Assembly: GCF_017591425.1 (NCBI RefSeq)
Contig: NW_024465434.1
Span: forward strand, 930,001-994,000
Source: Ochotona curzoniae
Lineage: Eukaryota; Chordata; Mammalia; Lagomorpha; Ochotonidae
Direction of reading: 5' to 3'
Length of the DNA: 64,000 bases
Each line of letters begins with the position of its first letter. Positions within the stretch are counted from its first letter, which is position 1. A program made the translations under genes and the position numbers. Positions 42,953 to 54,971 of this stretch are shown in pieces. Below the pieces are notes generated by a model, which saw nothing but the letters and a program-made list of their open reading frames with translations, did not search any database and was not told where the DNA came from.

Positions 42953-45458
42953 CGGTCTCCTCCATCAAGGGCCATACTGCCAGTGTGGCACTGGCAGGAG
43001 GGGTGTCCACCTTGCATCTGAGGTCAGCCACCCTGAGAGCTTCTGCCATGGGCTCATGTGAGAGTGGAGAACAAATACAACAGAGAGCAACATTTTGTGC
43101 AATTCTTTGTCTTTCATGCATTTTACTTCTACTACATGGGAGGGTAGAATTTTGGAAAGTAGAATTTTAGAAAGCAACCTCTGATTCCTCCAGTTCATTT
43201 AGGAGCCATCTGGAATAGCCCTTCAGGTCAAGAGGGTGCTCTGCTTCTCCAGTCTCTGAGAACTGCTCCTTAGGAGTAAACACACACACATTCCAAATCA
43301 CCTCTGTCATTGGTACTAAATTAACTTTTAAACCTTGTAAATTCCTGAAACAGCTATTAGCAAGATCCTGGGTGGCAGGATGCTGAGCCATGTGCTTGGA
43401 ACTGATTAAGTAGAAATTACATTTGTTGTAATATTTAATACATGCATTAATTGAGGTGACAGTGGTTCCAAATGTTCCTCTGTTACAATGGAATCCGAGT
43501 CACCTAACTCTCGGATGAAAGGTCCCCAGGGCCCATCCATCTCAGACCACCAAGTCAGAGTTGCCTTGATTGAAAGAGGAGATTCTTTTCTTGAACAAGT
43601 ATTTAGATACACAATCTGGTTTGGGGCTCACTGCTGATACGGAAGTTTAACGATCTGCTAGCTGTATTCTAGTGTTCTCATGTGATATGGTATTTGACAC
43701 ATCACCTCACCTTTCTGGCCTCAGTTTGGTCATCTGTCGAAGGAATTGAATGTATTTCCTTTAAAGAAATGTTATTCAGAGTTACAACATAAGAGTAGGT
43801 TAAAGTAGGACACTCTGGTTGAAGTAATGGTCAGGTTGTCCTTTTTTACTCAAAATGGTCCGTAGACTTCAAAAGAATTCTAGAGCTTTCTGGGATGCGG
43901 TCTGACACTGTAAGGGAGTGATCACTTAGAGCTGTTCCCCGCCCGAGTCCTGGTAGTCTGAACTGTGGCCATAAGGAGTGAGATGTGTCCTGTGCTCTGT
44001 CTTTTTTCTCATTGTCAATCTCTCTCTCTGTTGCTGTCCACCTGTTTATATCTGTTATTGTTGTTGTAGTTTTATCTCTATTTCCAGCTTTTCTCCCTTC
44101 CTCTCTCTGATTTCTCATTCCTTGCTACTGCCCTTCCTTTTTCCCTCTTTCTTCTACAAGAGATAAATGCCAAAAACATACACTTCTTTCCAAATTCTCA
44201 GGTGGAACAGAGAGCTTTAGGAGGAGACTTTCTGAAATCAATTTAAAGGTACACAGTTATTCTGCCCATAGTTTTCTTTCTTCTACTTCCCTTCTTTCCC
44301 AGCTTCCCTTTTCACTCCTTGTTCCTTCCTCCATTTCTTTTTTAATCTTTAATGGAATCTTCAAATTTATATCAGGAAGTTTTGACGTTGAATTTATCAA
44401 CTTAAATACTGTGATATTCCCTAACATGTTTGACCAGAGTCCTGGCAAGCAAATCAGGCAATAGGATAAAGTTGTATGATTTGTGGTATACATGGTACAG
44501 TGGGCTTTAGTTTTATTACTGCACTGAAAAACTCAGATAGTTCCTGAAATCCAGATGTTTCGATTAGGTGATGCCAAGTATTATTATATTAGAACAATAT
44601 GAGATCAGGCAACAGAACTCCTTTAGGAGTAACAAGCCTTAATTAGATCCCAGAATTGTCCTGGTTTAACAAAGGACTGGCTTGTACAGGTCTTAATTTA
44701 CAGCATTTAACAATTTCATTTTAAAAAGAAAGTCATTCTTTCCAATATAGAAAGCAGTCACAACTAACATGTAACTTCCAGGTTGCTTAATATTTTTGCT
44801 CCTAAATACTACAACACATTGTTCCCAAGAACAAAGATTCTGAAACTATAGTCACAAAGATTGCAATATGTTATAATGATAAGATTTAGGAAAGTTAATA
44901 TTAAGATAATATGGATTAGATATATGCATTATAGATTCAGTATTCACCAGTTACTATTCATTAATAATGGTATGAATATGGATTTTTGTCGCTGTCCTAC
45001 AGTGATGGGCTTAGTGCATGGAGCCGATAATAACACGTGTGGACTCTGACTGATGGTTGAAAGCCAAAGTTTATTAGTGGCACCGGACTTTATGCACTGA
45101 GGGTCATATAAGGTAAGGGAGAAGTTGTTGAGCTTATCAACAAAACCCATCAACTGTTACTATACTTTTGTTGGGAACTCTTGTATATTCTACAAAGTGT
45201 TCTCATTCACATGCTGTCCACTCAGCTGTTCTCATACAAATGACATCCATTTAGCTATAGGAATGGTACACACTCAGTTGTTTTCCTGCAAATATTATCC
45301 TATCAATTATAATCCTGTGCTCGCTGACCTTCTAGGGTCATAATGTCCTTCTACAGATTTTCACAGTATTTTTGAGTTTAGATATGATAGCCCTATTGTG
45401 GTATGAATAAAGTATTATAATATTTATGGATATATGTAACTTTTGAGTGGCATAGATT
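42953..45458. other. Unassigned DNA
   Basis: About 2.5 kb without a recognised young repeat. A possible MIR fragment at 43690-43750 ('CACCTTTCTGGCCTCAGTTT' then 'GGTCATCTG'). C/T-rich tracts at 43990-44160 and 44270-44350. No exon recognised. Confidence 0.4.
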
Positions 45459-45459
45459 T

Positions 45460-45747
45460 TTTTAAAAAAGATGTATTTAGTTTAATTTGCAAGGCAGATT
45501 TATAGAGAGAAGGAGAGGCAGACAATGGCTGGTGGTAGGCCAGTGTGAAATCAAGATCTAGGAGCTTCTTCTGCGTCTCCATGGGTACAGGCCTCAATAA
45601 CTTGGCCATCCTTTGCTGCTTCCCCAGGACATAAACAGGGAGCTGGCTGGGAAGTGGAGTATCCAGAGCATAAATCAACTGGTACCCATATGAGTTATGA
45701 GCACTGCGATGTGGAGGATTACCCTATTGAGCCACCATGCCAGCCCA
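45460..45747 (-). mobile_element. CSINE, first of a same-orientation trio
   Basis: Reverse copy 'AAAAAAGATGTATTTAG' to 'CCACCATGCCAGCCC'. Deletion in the middle of the body (the 'AATGGCCAGAGCTG' part is missing). Confidence 0.85.
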
Positions 45748-45774
45748 GGGGTATAGATTCTTTTAGAATTATTA

Positions 45775-46060
45775 AAAAAAATGCTATTTATTTCCATATT
45801 ACTTGAAAGGGAGATAGAAGAGAAGAGAGGAGAGAAATCTTCCAACCTGTTGCTTTCTACAGTCTCATATCAGCTGGACTTGGTCTAGGCTGAAGTCAGG
45901 AGACCATCTGGGTCTCCCATGTGGGTGGCAGGGGCACAAGTGCTTGAATCATCACGTGCTGCCTTGTGGACTGCAGAGTTTTAGGAAGCTGGATCAGAAA
46001 TAGAGCCAGGTCTTAACTCAGACAATTTAATATGGAATGTGGGTATCCTAAGCAGTGCCT
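45775..46060 (-). mobile_element. Old CSINE, second of the trio
   Basis: Reverse copy with 'GTCTCCCATGTGGGTGGCAG', 'AAGCTGGATCAGAAATAGAG' and 'ATCCTAAGCAGTGCC'. Confidence 0.85.
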
Positions 46061-46067
46061 TTAAAAT

Positions 46068-46395
46068 ATTTAAGAAAGATTTATTTATTTATATGAAAGG
46101 CAGAGTGATAGGGGAGAGATGGGGGAAATAGAGTGCCCTTCCATTCATTGGTTCATTCCCCAAATGCCGATGACAGCAGGGCCCATGCCAGGCTGAAGCT
46201 AGGAACTAAGAACTCCATCTGGATCTTCCACATAAATGGCAAGAATCCAAGTATTTGGGTCACCACTCACTGTCTCCTAGAGGCATTAACAGGAAGCTGG
46301 AATGGATGTGAAAGCAGTTGGGACTTCAGTCATCTCATATGAGATATGGGCAGCCCAAAGGCTGCTTTAATCCTTCGCACTACAATGCCTGCCTC
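46068..46395 (-). mobile_element. Old CSINE, third of the trio
   Basis: Reverse copy with 'AAGATTTATTTATTTATATG', 'GGCCCATGCCAGGCTGAAGC' and 'GAGGCATTAACAGGAAGCTG'. Confidence 0.85.
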
Positions 46396-47836
46396 ACAAA
46401 TGATGTCTTAATGACTTCCATATGCCGACCCCTGTCCCAGGTAGTATATTAGATCTCATGATCTAGTGGGACTCATGGAAGTAGGCAGAAAACCACAAAC
46501 AGCACCACATGTTGTTGAGAAAACCACCAAGTAACAGGAAACGGGTGGGTCCTATTCAGAGGTATGGGGAGAACAGGAGGACGTGGTTTGCAGAGGTTGA
46601 GTTAGGACATGTTTTGTTGTGTAAAAATCAGGTGGAGACTTTTCTGTGGACATGTGGACTTGAAGATCTGGAGAGATCAGAGTGAATTCTGCAGTTCATG
46701 AACTCTTAGAGTAGAAGCTGGAACTCTTGGAGAGGATACTTTCTGTAAAGACAGATAAATATAAGCAATTGAGAACAGAAAATTGGGAAGAAGATGAAGA
46801 TTTAGAAATCCCTAACACATAGTTTCATTTAGCACTACTTTTTAATCAAATATTTTAATGAAATTATTTGTTTATTAGGCCATTGCAATTCATGTCTTGC
46901 TATTATGAAATCTCTTTAGTCTACCTTCTACTTTAGAGGTTTTAAAGAAAACGGTGTGCGTATAACTTTAAATAGGAAGTTAAAAACAGTGGCCTTTTTC
47001 TGTTGAAATTATGATCTGAATCATTCTTATTTGGGAAGCTTTATGGCTAAAATAGGTAACAGCTTGTAGATTGGCTCTCACTATTCTATTAATTGGACCA
47101 CTGGCATGTTTATGTTCTGAGACCTATTTTAGAACTATTAGATTTGCCAGATGAAAAACACAAAGACCAGTTCAACCTGGGAGATAATCAATTTTTCATG
47201 CTCATTATCATTTAGATGAGTCTCTTATAAGGAAATGGTTTCAGCATGACGCATTTTAATGCTGAATAACACCTCATTCCTCTAGGTAGCAAAGAGAAAA
47301 CTTATATACTTCCAGTGAAAATGTTAGGATCTTAAATTTCAAAGTAAAGAAAGAAGATCAAGAGGAAATTTATGGAAATGAAATGAGAGCCAAAACACTG
47401 GTGATGTTCGTTGCCTCAAATCGTTCTACTTTGGTCGATTTTTATGGGTGTTTCACCTTTGACTTTCTTTGTATGTCTTCTGGCTGTTCTGAGGATAAAG
47501 AAAAATGCTGAAAGTTTAGGAACTTTATTAAAATTTGTTATGTTTTGGTGTTATTTGGAACCATTTCAAGACTTCATATGGAAAAAAAAGACCCCTCTTA
47601 TTTCTGTGCAAAATTAAAAATGAGAACAGAGGTCCGATTACAGTGATTTCAGGTTTTGGTCAGTGGTTCAACATGGAGCAGTCTCACAAATGACTTCAGA
47701 AACCCAGTTATGAGTCTTGCAATTCTGGTTCTTTGATGAGTCATGCTTTTTCAAGAATCAATTTACTAATGATAAGTAGATATTATACTTAAAATGGAAC
47801 TATTCCAAGTTACTTTCCTCTATTTTTCATTCTGAA
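46396..47836. other. Unassigned AT-rich DNA
   Basis: No exon recognised. 46420-46560 has a vague MIR/L2 feel but is too diverged to call. Confidence 0.4.
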
Positions 47837-47837
47837 A

Positions 47838-48173
47838 TTTAAAAAAAAATGTATTTATTTGAAATCTCTACAGAAAAATGGAGAAGATGAGGGAGAAGGT
47901 GAGAGAGACTTTCTCATCTAATGTTTACCTGCCCAGATGATCAAAACAGCAGCAAATGGGCCATGCCAAACCAGGAACCAGGAGCTTCTTCCAGCTCTTC
48001 TCCGTGACTAAGAGGGCCAAAGCACTTCACCCATCTTTCACTGGTTTCCCCAGGAGGAGGTTAGTGGAGAGCTGAATTGGAAGTGGAGCAGCGGGGGCTC
48101 ACACTGGTGCCCATATAGGATGGCTAGCATTACAGGTGGAAGCTTTACCCATTATGCCAAAATGTCAGCACCT
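47838..48173 (-). mobile_element. Old CSINE
   Basis: Reverse copy 'AAATGTATTTATTTGAAATC' to 'CCAAAATGTCAGCACC'. Confidence 0.85.
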
Positions 48174-48261
48174 GATTCTGCAATATTTATGAGTGATATT
48201 ATATAGCATGAACTCATTTTCAAAGGAATATTATGGAAAAGTTTACCTATTGTTTGTTCAT

Positions 48262-48532
48262 TTTTTTTTTTTTGCCAGTTTTTGAGAGAGTTAGGGCTAG
48301 GATAAGTCTCCCAAGGACTGGTTTATCCCTCAAATGTACATGATAGGCTGGGATAAACCAGGCTGAAGCCCAGAGCAGGGAGCTCAGTCTGAGTCTCCAC
48401 ATGGGTGTCAGGAATCCAAGCCCACATCAGCCATCAACTGCTGCTTCCCCATTAGTACGAAGGCAGGTTACAAGTGGAGCCAAGACTGAAACTAGGAACT
48501 CTGGTTGTTTTAACTGCTGAGTCAAATGCTTA
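48262..48532 (-). mobile_element. Old CSINE, diverged
   Basis: Reverse copy starting in a T13 run; 'CAGGCTGAAGCCCAGAGCAG' and 'GAGTCTCCACATGGGTGTCA' identify it. About 90 bases from the previous one. Confidence 0.75.
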
Positions 48533-49294
48533 CTTGTTTATTAGTACTTTTAAAAATATCTTTTGGCTGTTAGCTGTGGCTTTGGAGCCTACAAGCATGA
48601 ATTCATGTTGCCTACCTTATTGTAAACTTATATTGTTTTTTCTCTCGTTACCAAGCTGAGTGTGTGACATGGTTTACAACTCACACATCCATGTCAGATG
48701 CATAGGAAGATGTCAGAAATGGAATTAAAAGATATGCTTGCTTTGGTGCACATTTTTTGCAACCCAAGAATAATTTTTTAGTATACATTTCCATTTACGC
48801 ACTTTTTTTCTTCTCCAGTTCTTGTTAATTTTTTCTGTGAGGTGGGGGATATCAAAGGATTATTTATTAAGTAAACAATTATGTGTATTCACTGAGTTGT
48901 GAGGAAAGCAAATCATTCACACTGCATTTATTCTGCCTTGTCAGATTTCATTTCTCTTATATGTCAGCCATTGATAATTTCTACCAAAAACCTCAAAAAA
49001 AAAATCCCCCAAAAACATCAACAACAACAACAAAACCCTTCACATTTCTATGATGCATCAGTCAGTTCTCCAGTTCAGGAAAAAGACTACTATCTGCTTC
49101 TCAGATTTCCATTTTTTTCTTTCCTTACTGAGCAAATTCTCCATGAGGTTTAAAATGACTATTCCACAGTAAGCAAATTTAGGTGTTCCTCCCATCTAAG
49201 CCAACTTGCTTCTTCCAGCAGTCTCACATCTCAGCCCACTTTATGGGTTAAGCTTGAAACAGAGACCTTTAGCACCTGGAACAATGTCCTCAGT
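48533..49294. other. Unassigned DNA
   Basis: Short (CAA)n at 49018-49032. Nothing else recognised. Confidence 0.4.
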
Positions 49295-49295
49295 C

Positions 49296-49625
49296 CATTT
49301 TTTTTTGATTTTTACATTATTATCATCCATGATATGGTTTTTGTAGGTATAGGTATTCCTCTCTCACTTTTCCTTCCTCCTTCTCCATTCTCCACTCCAC
49401 GCCACACCATTTTCCCCCATATTATTACAACAGAAAGGTCCTTCAGCTGTGCTTACAAGCCCAACATTATGCTATTAAGTGTATCCTGGCATTGTAGATA
49501 TAGGAAGGCATATGTAACAGTTTCGTTGAGAATCCTTTTTTCAGGAGTAGAGATGCCCCCTACAAAATATCTTCACTTCCTGGTATGCTAGTCTCCATTA
49601 TACAGTTTATTTGTGAGAATATGTG
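49296..49625 (-). mobile_element. 5'-truncated lagomorph L1, 3' UTR only
   Basis: Reverse copy: T8 run, 'CCATGATATGGTTTTTGTAG', C/T tract 49358-49400, 'CCCATATTATTACAACAGAA', 'AGTCTCCATTATACAGTTTA'. Same family as 12333, 24104 and 28268. Confidence 0.75.
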
Positions 49626-51154
49626 TATATATATGTTTAGCTAATTTTTTGACTTTTTTTGCATGAATGTTGCTTTTTAACAGAGAAAATATATGAGATT
49701 TGTTCTTTTGGAATTGGCTAATTTCACCTCATGCACTTTTTGGGTGGCACCCCTTACATGTCCATACAAGGGAAATATGTTTTAGAAATGTAATGACTAA
49801 ACAGGGAAACAAGACATACTGCTGTCTGCTCTCGAGATCAGATTGCAAATTCATTTTTAAGTATAGAAACTTTATATTCGTTTCCACATAAAAGCCTCTG
49901 GCAATGATAAGCGTGATTTCCAAGATTTTCCCTAGCACCAGAAGAGCTCCAACTAATGTGCCCAGCTTCAGTTTCAACGTTGCTCATTAGACCAACAATG
50001 CAAACCAGCTGTCCCCTGGTGTTTGGAGAAGAAAGATCCAATTAACTGGCCGTCTTCCACCTGGTTCCAGATTTAGCCAACTCCTTATGAGCCTGTAGGA
50101 GCAGCCAGTTTGCATGAATTTTAGTCATTAAGTGCAAGCCAGGGGGTGAGGGGAGCCAGGCAGAATATGCATTTCGCTCAACTGCTGAGGGCAGAATGGT
50201 GGGGCAGCAGCAGGGGAGGGGTGTGGAGAGGGAAAGGTTCCCTAGGGCTTGGCCATCTGAAAAGGCAGCATTGAATAAATTAGAGAGATGAGTTTATTGG
50301 CATTAAAGCTGTTCCTTACTGTGTGTATGTTGATACGAGGGCCAGAAATAGGTGATATGCTTATGGATGTAAATATAGAACCATTTTGGGATGCAATTCC
50401 TTTGTTTAGATTTTTTTCTTTAGTAATAGATATGTTTAAAGCACGAGCCTTTATTTATATTAGAATAAATCATATACCTGTATCAAAATACTCATATTTC
50501 ACTGGAATGCATTACTCAGGCTGTCTTGTGGATTTGTCAAAAATATAATGATTAACTCTGATATGGAAGCACTGACGAGAGCCAATAAATCATCGTAATT
50601 CCATCTTTAGGAGTGAAGCACATAGTTGGTATCAGGCCATTTAGGCCTTGGAATAAAACATTTAATGAGATGACTCCTAGAAATGTCTCAGGCCTATGCA
50701 TTTCTGGAATAGTATCACATTCTCAATAGAGCCATCAATAACACAATCATTTCTCAACACTTGAGACCGAAAAACCTGTTGTATTACACTTTCCCATCTC
50801 TTCAAAATCACATTTTTAAAATCCATTTTGTTGCAAGATGACCAGTCTCATTTGATTTATCAGCTGCGGCCTCGGAGGAAATACGGGAGGCTTGGATTTG
50901 AAGCCAGGAAACAGATATGCCAGCTGGAAGCAGATGCTTCCTGCATTTCGAGCAGTTTCCAGTACATGCCTTACACGGTGTCGGTTTACAGGTTTGAAGT
51001 CATGTGTGGAAAACAATCACTGATTTGGCAGCCTGAGTGTGATGTCTCTGTTCTTCAAAGGCTTAGAGTTAGGATAACGTAGTCAATGGTGTCTCTAAGA
51101 AAGCATATAAATGGATGCTTATTTAGTAGAAATCTTCTTACTATGTCTTTGCCT
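49626..51154. other. Repeat-free stretch, candidate conserved noncoding DNA
   Basis: About 1.5 kb with no repeat recognised. 50090-50280 holds octamer-like 'TTTGCATGAATT' and 'AATATGCATTTC'; 50600-51080 includes CpGs in 'TGCGGCCTCGG' (50865-50875). The texture suggests possible enhancers; this is inference. Confidence 0.35.
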
Positions 51155-51475
51155 TTAAGACTTATTTATTTGAAAAGCAAAGAGAGAAATACAGAGATAG
51201 GGAGAAAGAATGAATCTTCCTTCTGCTGCTTCTTTCCCCAAAATGTTGCAATGATGGGCTGGGCCAGGTTGAAGCCAGTATCCTGGAACTCCATTCAGGT
51301 CTCCTACTGGAATGAAGAGACCCAAACATTTGGGCCGTCTTATGTTGCTTTCTTAGGTGCATAAGAAGGGCCTATATCAGACATGTCAGCAGCAAAGCAG
51401 CTGGGCCCTGAATCAGCATTCACATGGGTTGCCTGTGTCACAGGTGTTGCATTAACCTACTGCCCTTGTGCTCTC
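51155..51475 (-). mobile_element. Old CSINE
   Basis: Reverse copy 'AAGACTTATTTATTTGAAAA' to about 'CCTACTGCCCTTGTGC'. 'CAGGTTGAAGCCAGTATCCTG' is clear. Confidence 0.8.
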
Positions 51476-52018
51476 CCCACCTCCTTTCTTATTATGTCTA
51501 CATTTAAAACTTTTTTTTGTTTTTCATTTCCATTTCTCAGATCATCAGAAAACCTTTAAGTGACCTCATTTCAGATAGGTCTTTGGCTCGTGTCTCCTCA
51601 CTGTTTGTAATATTGCACTACATTTTTGAAAACCATCTCAACGTTCTATGCTGTGAGTTGCAACCTATAACACACAGGAGATAGAGTTCTTCATGAAGTG
51701 TGCTCAGTGGAATTTTCTTATGGGATTTGGGAGTGGTATGTTTTAATCCCCATAATCTTTCAAAGTTGACTATCTATATCCTATCCATTGCTGCAAACAA
51801 ATAAATAACTTGATGTCTTTGAATTTTAGTGACCTTAAATAAAAAAATTGAAGAGCGGATAAAGCTCACTACACTACAATCAAAGTTCAAAGGTCTAAAC
51901 ATTTTTCTTCTAGAAGTTGCTTATTTGCTATGGTAAATTGTTTAGCCAACACTTGATTTGGCTGGGTTTGATCAGTATCAAATTTTGGTAATTCTCAAAT
52001 ATGAGGTTACTAAGTTCT
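51476..52018. other. Unassigned DNA
   Basis: Nothing recognised. Confidence 0.4.
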
Positions 52019-52021
52019 TGG

Positions 52022-52353
52022 TGGTTGGATGGCTGTTTGACTTACCAGTTAAGCTGCTGGTTTGAATGCCTACATTCCTTATTGGAGTGCTTGGGTCTGA
52101 GTTCCAGCTTTGCTTTTCCCAATTCCAGCTATGTGCCAATGCACGCCCTGGGAGGCAGTAGATAATGGCTCAAGTAGTTGAGTTCTTGTCATCCAGGTAG
52201 GATACCTGAGTTCCTTGCCTGGCTGTTGAATCTGGCATGGCCCAGTCCACCATTGTGGATATTTGGGAGTGCACCAGAGTATAGGGGTATGGACCTCTTT
52301 TTGTCTCTCTGCCTCTTAAAGAAATACAATGAAATAAATAAAATTTTAAAGTA
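52022..52353 (+). mobile_element. Old CSINE
   Basis: Forward copy: head 'GTTTGACTTACCAGTTAAGC', decayed B box 'GGTCTGAGTTCC', body 'ATGTGCCAATGCACGCCCTG' and tail 'CTTTTTGTCTCTCTGCCTCT' then 'AATAAATAAAATTTT'. Confidence 0.8.
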
Positions 52354-52794
52354 GTTCACGGAAAGTAGAATTAAGGAAGAATGTGCATTTTTGTGAGGTT
52401 TGAAGACCCCTTGTACATGTCCCTCTCCATCCTTATCACCAAGCCTGCGTTTTCTGCAGATGCTCTCATCACATGATTTAGTGACTTCAGTGCTTCGGCT
52501 GCCCTTTCTCACTGCTCTGCTCTGGTCCTGGTTCTATGGAGTCAGCTCTTCTATGGTTTTGTATTATTTCTTATTTCTTTTATGTTCATATCTCTACTCA
52601 TCTTCATATCCACTCTGGGCCCCCAATAAAAATTATTCTAAAACTTGGGCCTCGAGGCCTAACGTGTTCTTTGTTGTAATAGTTCCTTTAATGTTTTAAT
52701 AACTCTAGCTTACTCTTGTTGATTAAATTGTATCTGCGTGTTGCCACAGTCCAATATTTTTGTCATTTAATTCACGGTGATTGAAACTTACTGT
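52354..52794. other. Unassigned DNA
   Basis: Nothing recognised. Confidence 0.4.
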
Positions 52795-53325
52795 TGATTT
52801 TCTGTATCTTCCATTCTGCAGCCACAGATTCAACCAAATAGCACTGTTCCTGTTGTTTTTAGTATTTGTTTATACTCCAGTGGAACTGTGATCTTTCTGC
52901 TTTTTACTTGTTGAATGTTATGGTTACTGGTGAATTAAGCCTGTGATTTCAGTGTAAATTGCAATTATGTCCTTTCAGGAACTGAAGAAGAGTAGGAATG
53001 GAAGAAGGGAAGAATATTGGAATAAGAAGGTATGTGTGGGGAGAGATAAGGTTATCATTTTGAAACTGTACCTAAGAAGTACATGAAATCTGTTTCATAT
53101 TAATTTTTTTGAAAATTGTATCTGTACAGATATATATATTTATATATTCTTGTCATCACACCCCAAATGTGTTGTTGTAAATATTAAAATAATCTGGAGA
53201 CGATTTCAAGTATCCAGGACGGTTAGGTTGCATACAATTACTCTATACTGTCTCTGATGGGATAAACATTTGGGCATTTTGGTTTCCTGTAGGTTCTTGG
53301 GACCAATGCCCAACAGGTACCACAG
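52795..53325 (+). mobile_element. Possible split Tigger-type MITE
   Basis: 'TTCTGCAGCCACAGATTCAA' and the following 'CCAAATAG' (52815-52842) look like the left part of the element at 39859. 'TCTGGAGACGATTTCAAGTA' (53192-53211) and 'GGGACCAATGCC' look like its right part. The roughly 330 bases between are unassigned. Very diverged. Confidence 0.4.
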
Positions 53326-54970
53326 GACAATTTGTCCTCCTACCAGGCCTGATTTCTGGTTAGCTGCCATAGGCAGAAACCAAGCATTTTGGAACAAAAC
53401 TTTGCTAGTGCATTCTGTGTGTAAGGCAGCAGGGGTCAAAGCTGAAGCTGAAGCACTAGAGGTCATTAGGAACGGCTGTCAGTAGCCAGAGAAGGACCAA
53501 GAGCCACCAGTACCAGGTGTCTGAGAAGGGAAGCTCTATGTGAGTAACACTGTATTGACGAGGTCCAAGGTGGGAAAGACCAGAGCCTCAGGCAGTGCAG
53601 ATTCCTAAGGTAACTGGCCACATGCTGTGGGCACTTTGTCTCTGTGGGCACTTGGTCCATCCAGCTGAAGACCTCCAGGCTAGGACAATGCTTGGGCAGA
53701 AAACCAAAACCCACAGGTGAATGAGGTTGATATTAAATATGATTCTTCAAATGAATAAAAAACACCCACGGGACAGATATTAAATCATTTTTGTCTAAGA
53801 GGAACTTTTTGGCCTTCCTGATTTCAAAAGGCTCTTTTATTTTCTTTTCTTTTCTCAATAGAAATTGTCCCATCTTCAAACCCTTGTTCATGATGCACAG
53901 GTCACTTAGTCATAAAAATGATGCCTCACCAGAGTTCTAAAATTCCTTAGTTCACTTCACCTGCCTATTATTGTCCCATTCTCACTTGCTGCTTACTAAA
54001 AACTGCTAGAGAAAGTCACAACATTATGCTAAGTAAACTCTCACTTATTACTGGCAGGATAAAGACTAGATTACTTTGTAAGGTCTACAGGACCCCTTGG
54101 GAGCCAGCCCAGCCTAATATCCCTCTCTCCTCTTCGCCTCTGTTCTTTTGATTTCTGAAACACATTACTTTCCTTGCTAGCTACAGGTGAAGGCTTAGAA
54201 CAATTTCTCCTTCCTTCCCTCCCTCCCTCACTTCCTTCCTTCCTTGCACCTGCATGGATGTTAGCTTTTATATGTTATGTTACTATGAAGTTTAACAAGA
54301 GTTGTTTTTTTTTTCTTCTTATTGAGTGCAAGATTTCTGAAAGTAGTTTGGATCACAGGAGTAAAATATGGAAATTACATCTCAGAAAGAAGCTGTCTTT
54401 TACGTTTCAGATTGGCACTTGGTTTGCACAGCAATCATCGAGCAGCTTTGACCCAGTGTCCTGCGGGTGATCTGACTTGCCTCAGTTGTTGTGGAACTCT
54501 CAGATGAACTGATCCCCGAGTCTGTTTCCCTCTTTCTCTAGTTATGGTTGACACTTTTCTTATAAAATGTATCTGATCATCTGAGCTATGACATAATTTG
54601 CTTTTATTATATAAATTGTTCTTTAAAAAGAAGACAGGTTAGCCACAGAATTGGTATCACTGCAGAAATTGATGGCTTTTTCTTAAAAATCCTATAATAT
54701 GAGACATTGGAAAATGAGTAGATTTTTTTGACATGTTATATTTTTAACTCAAAAGTTGTTACATTTTCAGCAGAGTATTTAAAATTTCCATGTAGAATTA
54801 GAAAATACTAGATATTGAAGACAGCTTTAAAAATAAATACAGTGAATATCTTTTAAATCACACATTTCCTTGGTCATTGACCTGCAGAAGTTTCTTAAAA
54901 TATCTCTCAGTAATCAGCAGCAACCTCCAAAGGGTGCAGAATGAATATCAACTCTAAACCCAGTGTTTTT
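53326..54970. other. Unassigned DNA
   Basis: No repeat or exon recognised apart from a (CCTT)n-like tract at 54206-54246. Confidence 0.4.
54206..54246. repeat. (CCTT)n/(CCCT)n tract
   Basis: Imperfect tetranucleotide pyrimidine run. Confidence 0.85.
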
Positions 54971-54971
54971 T

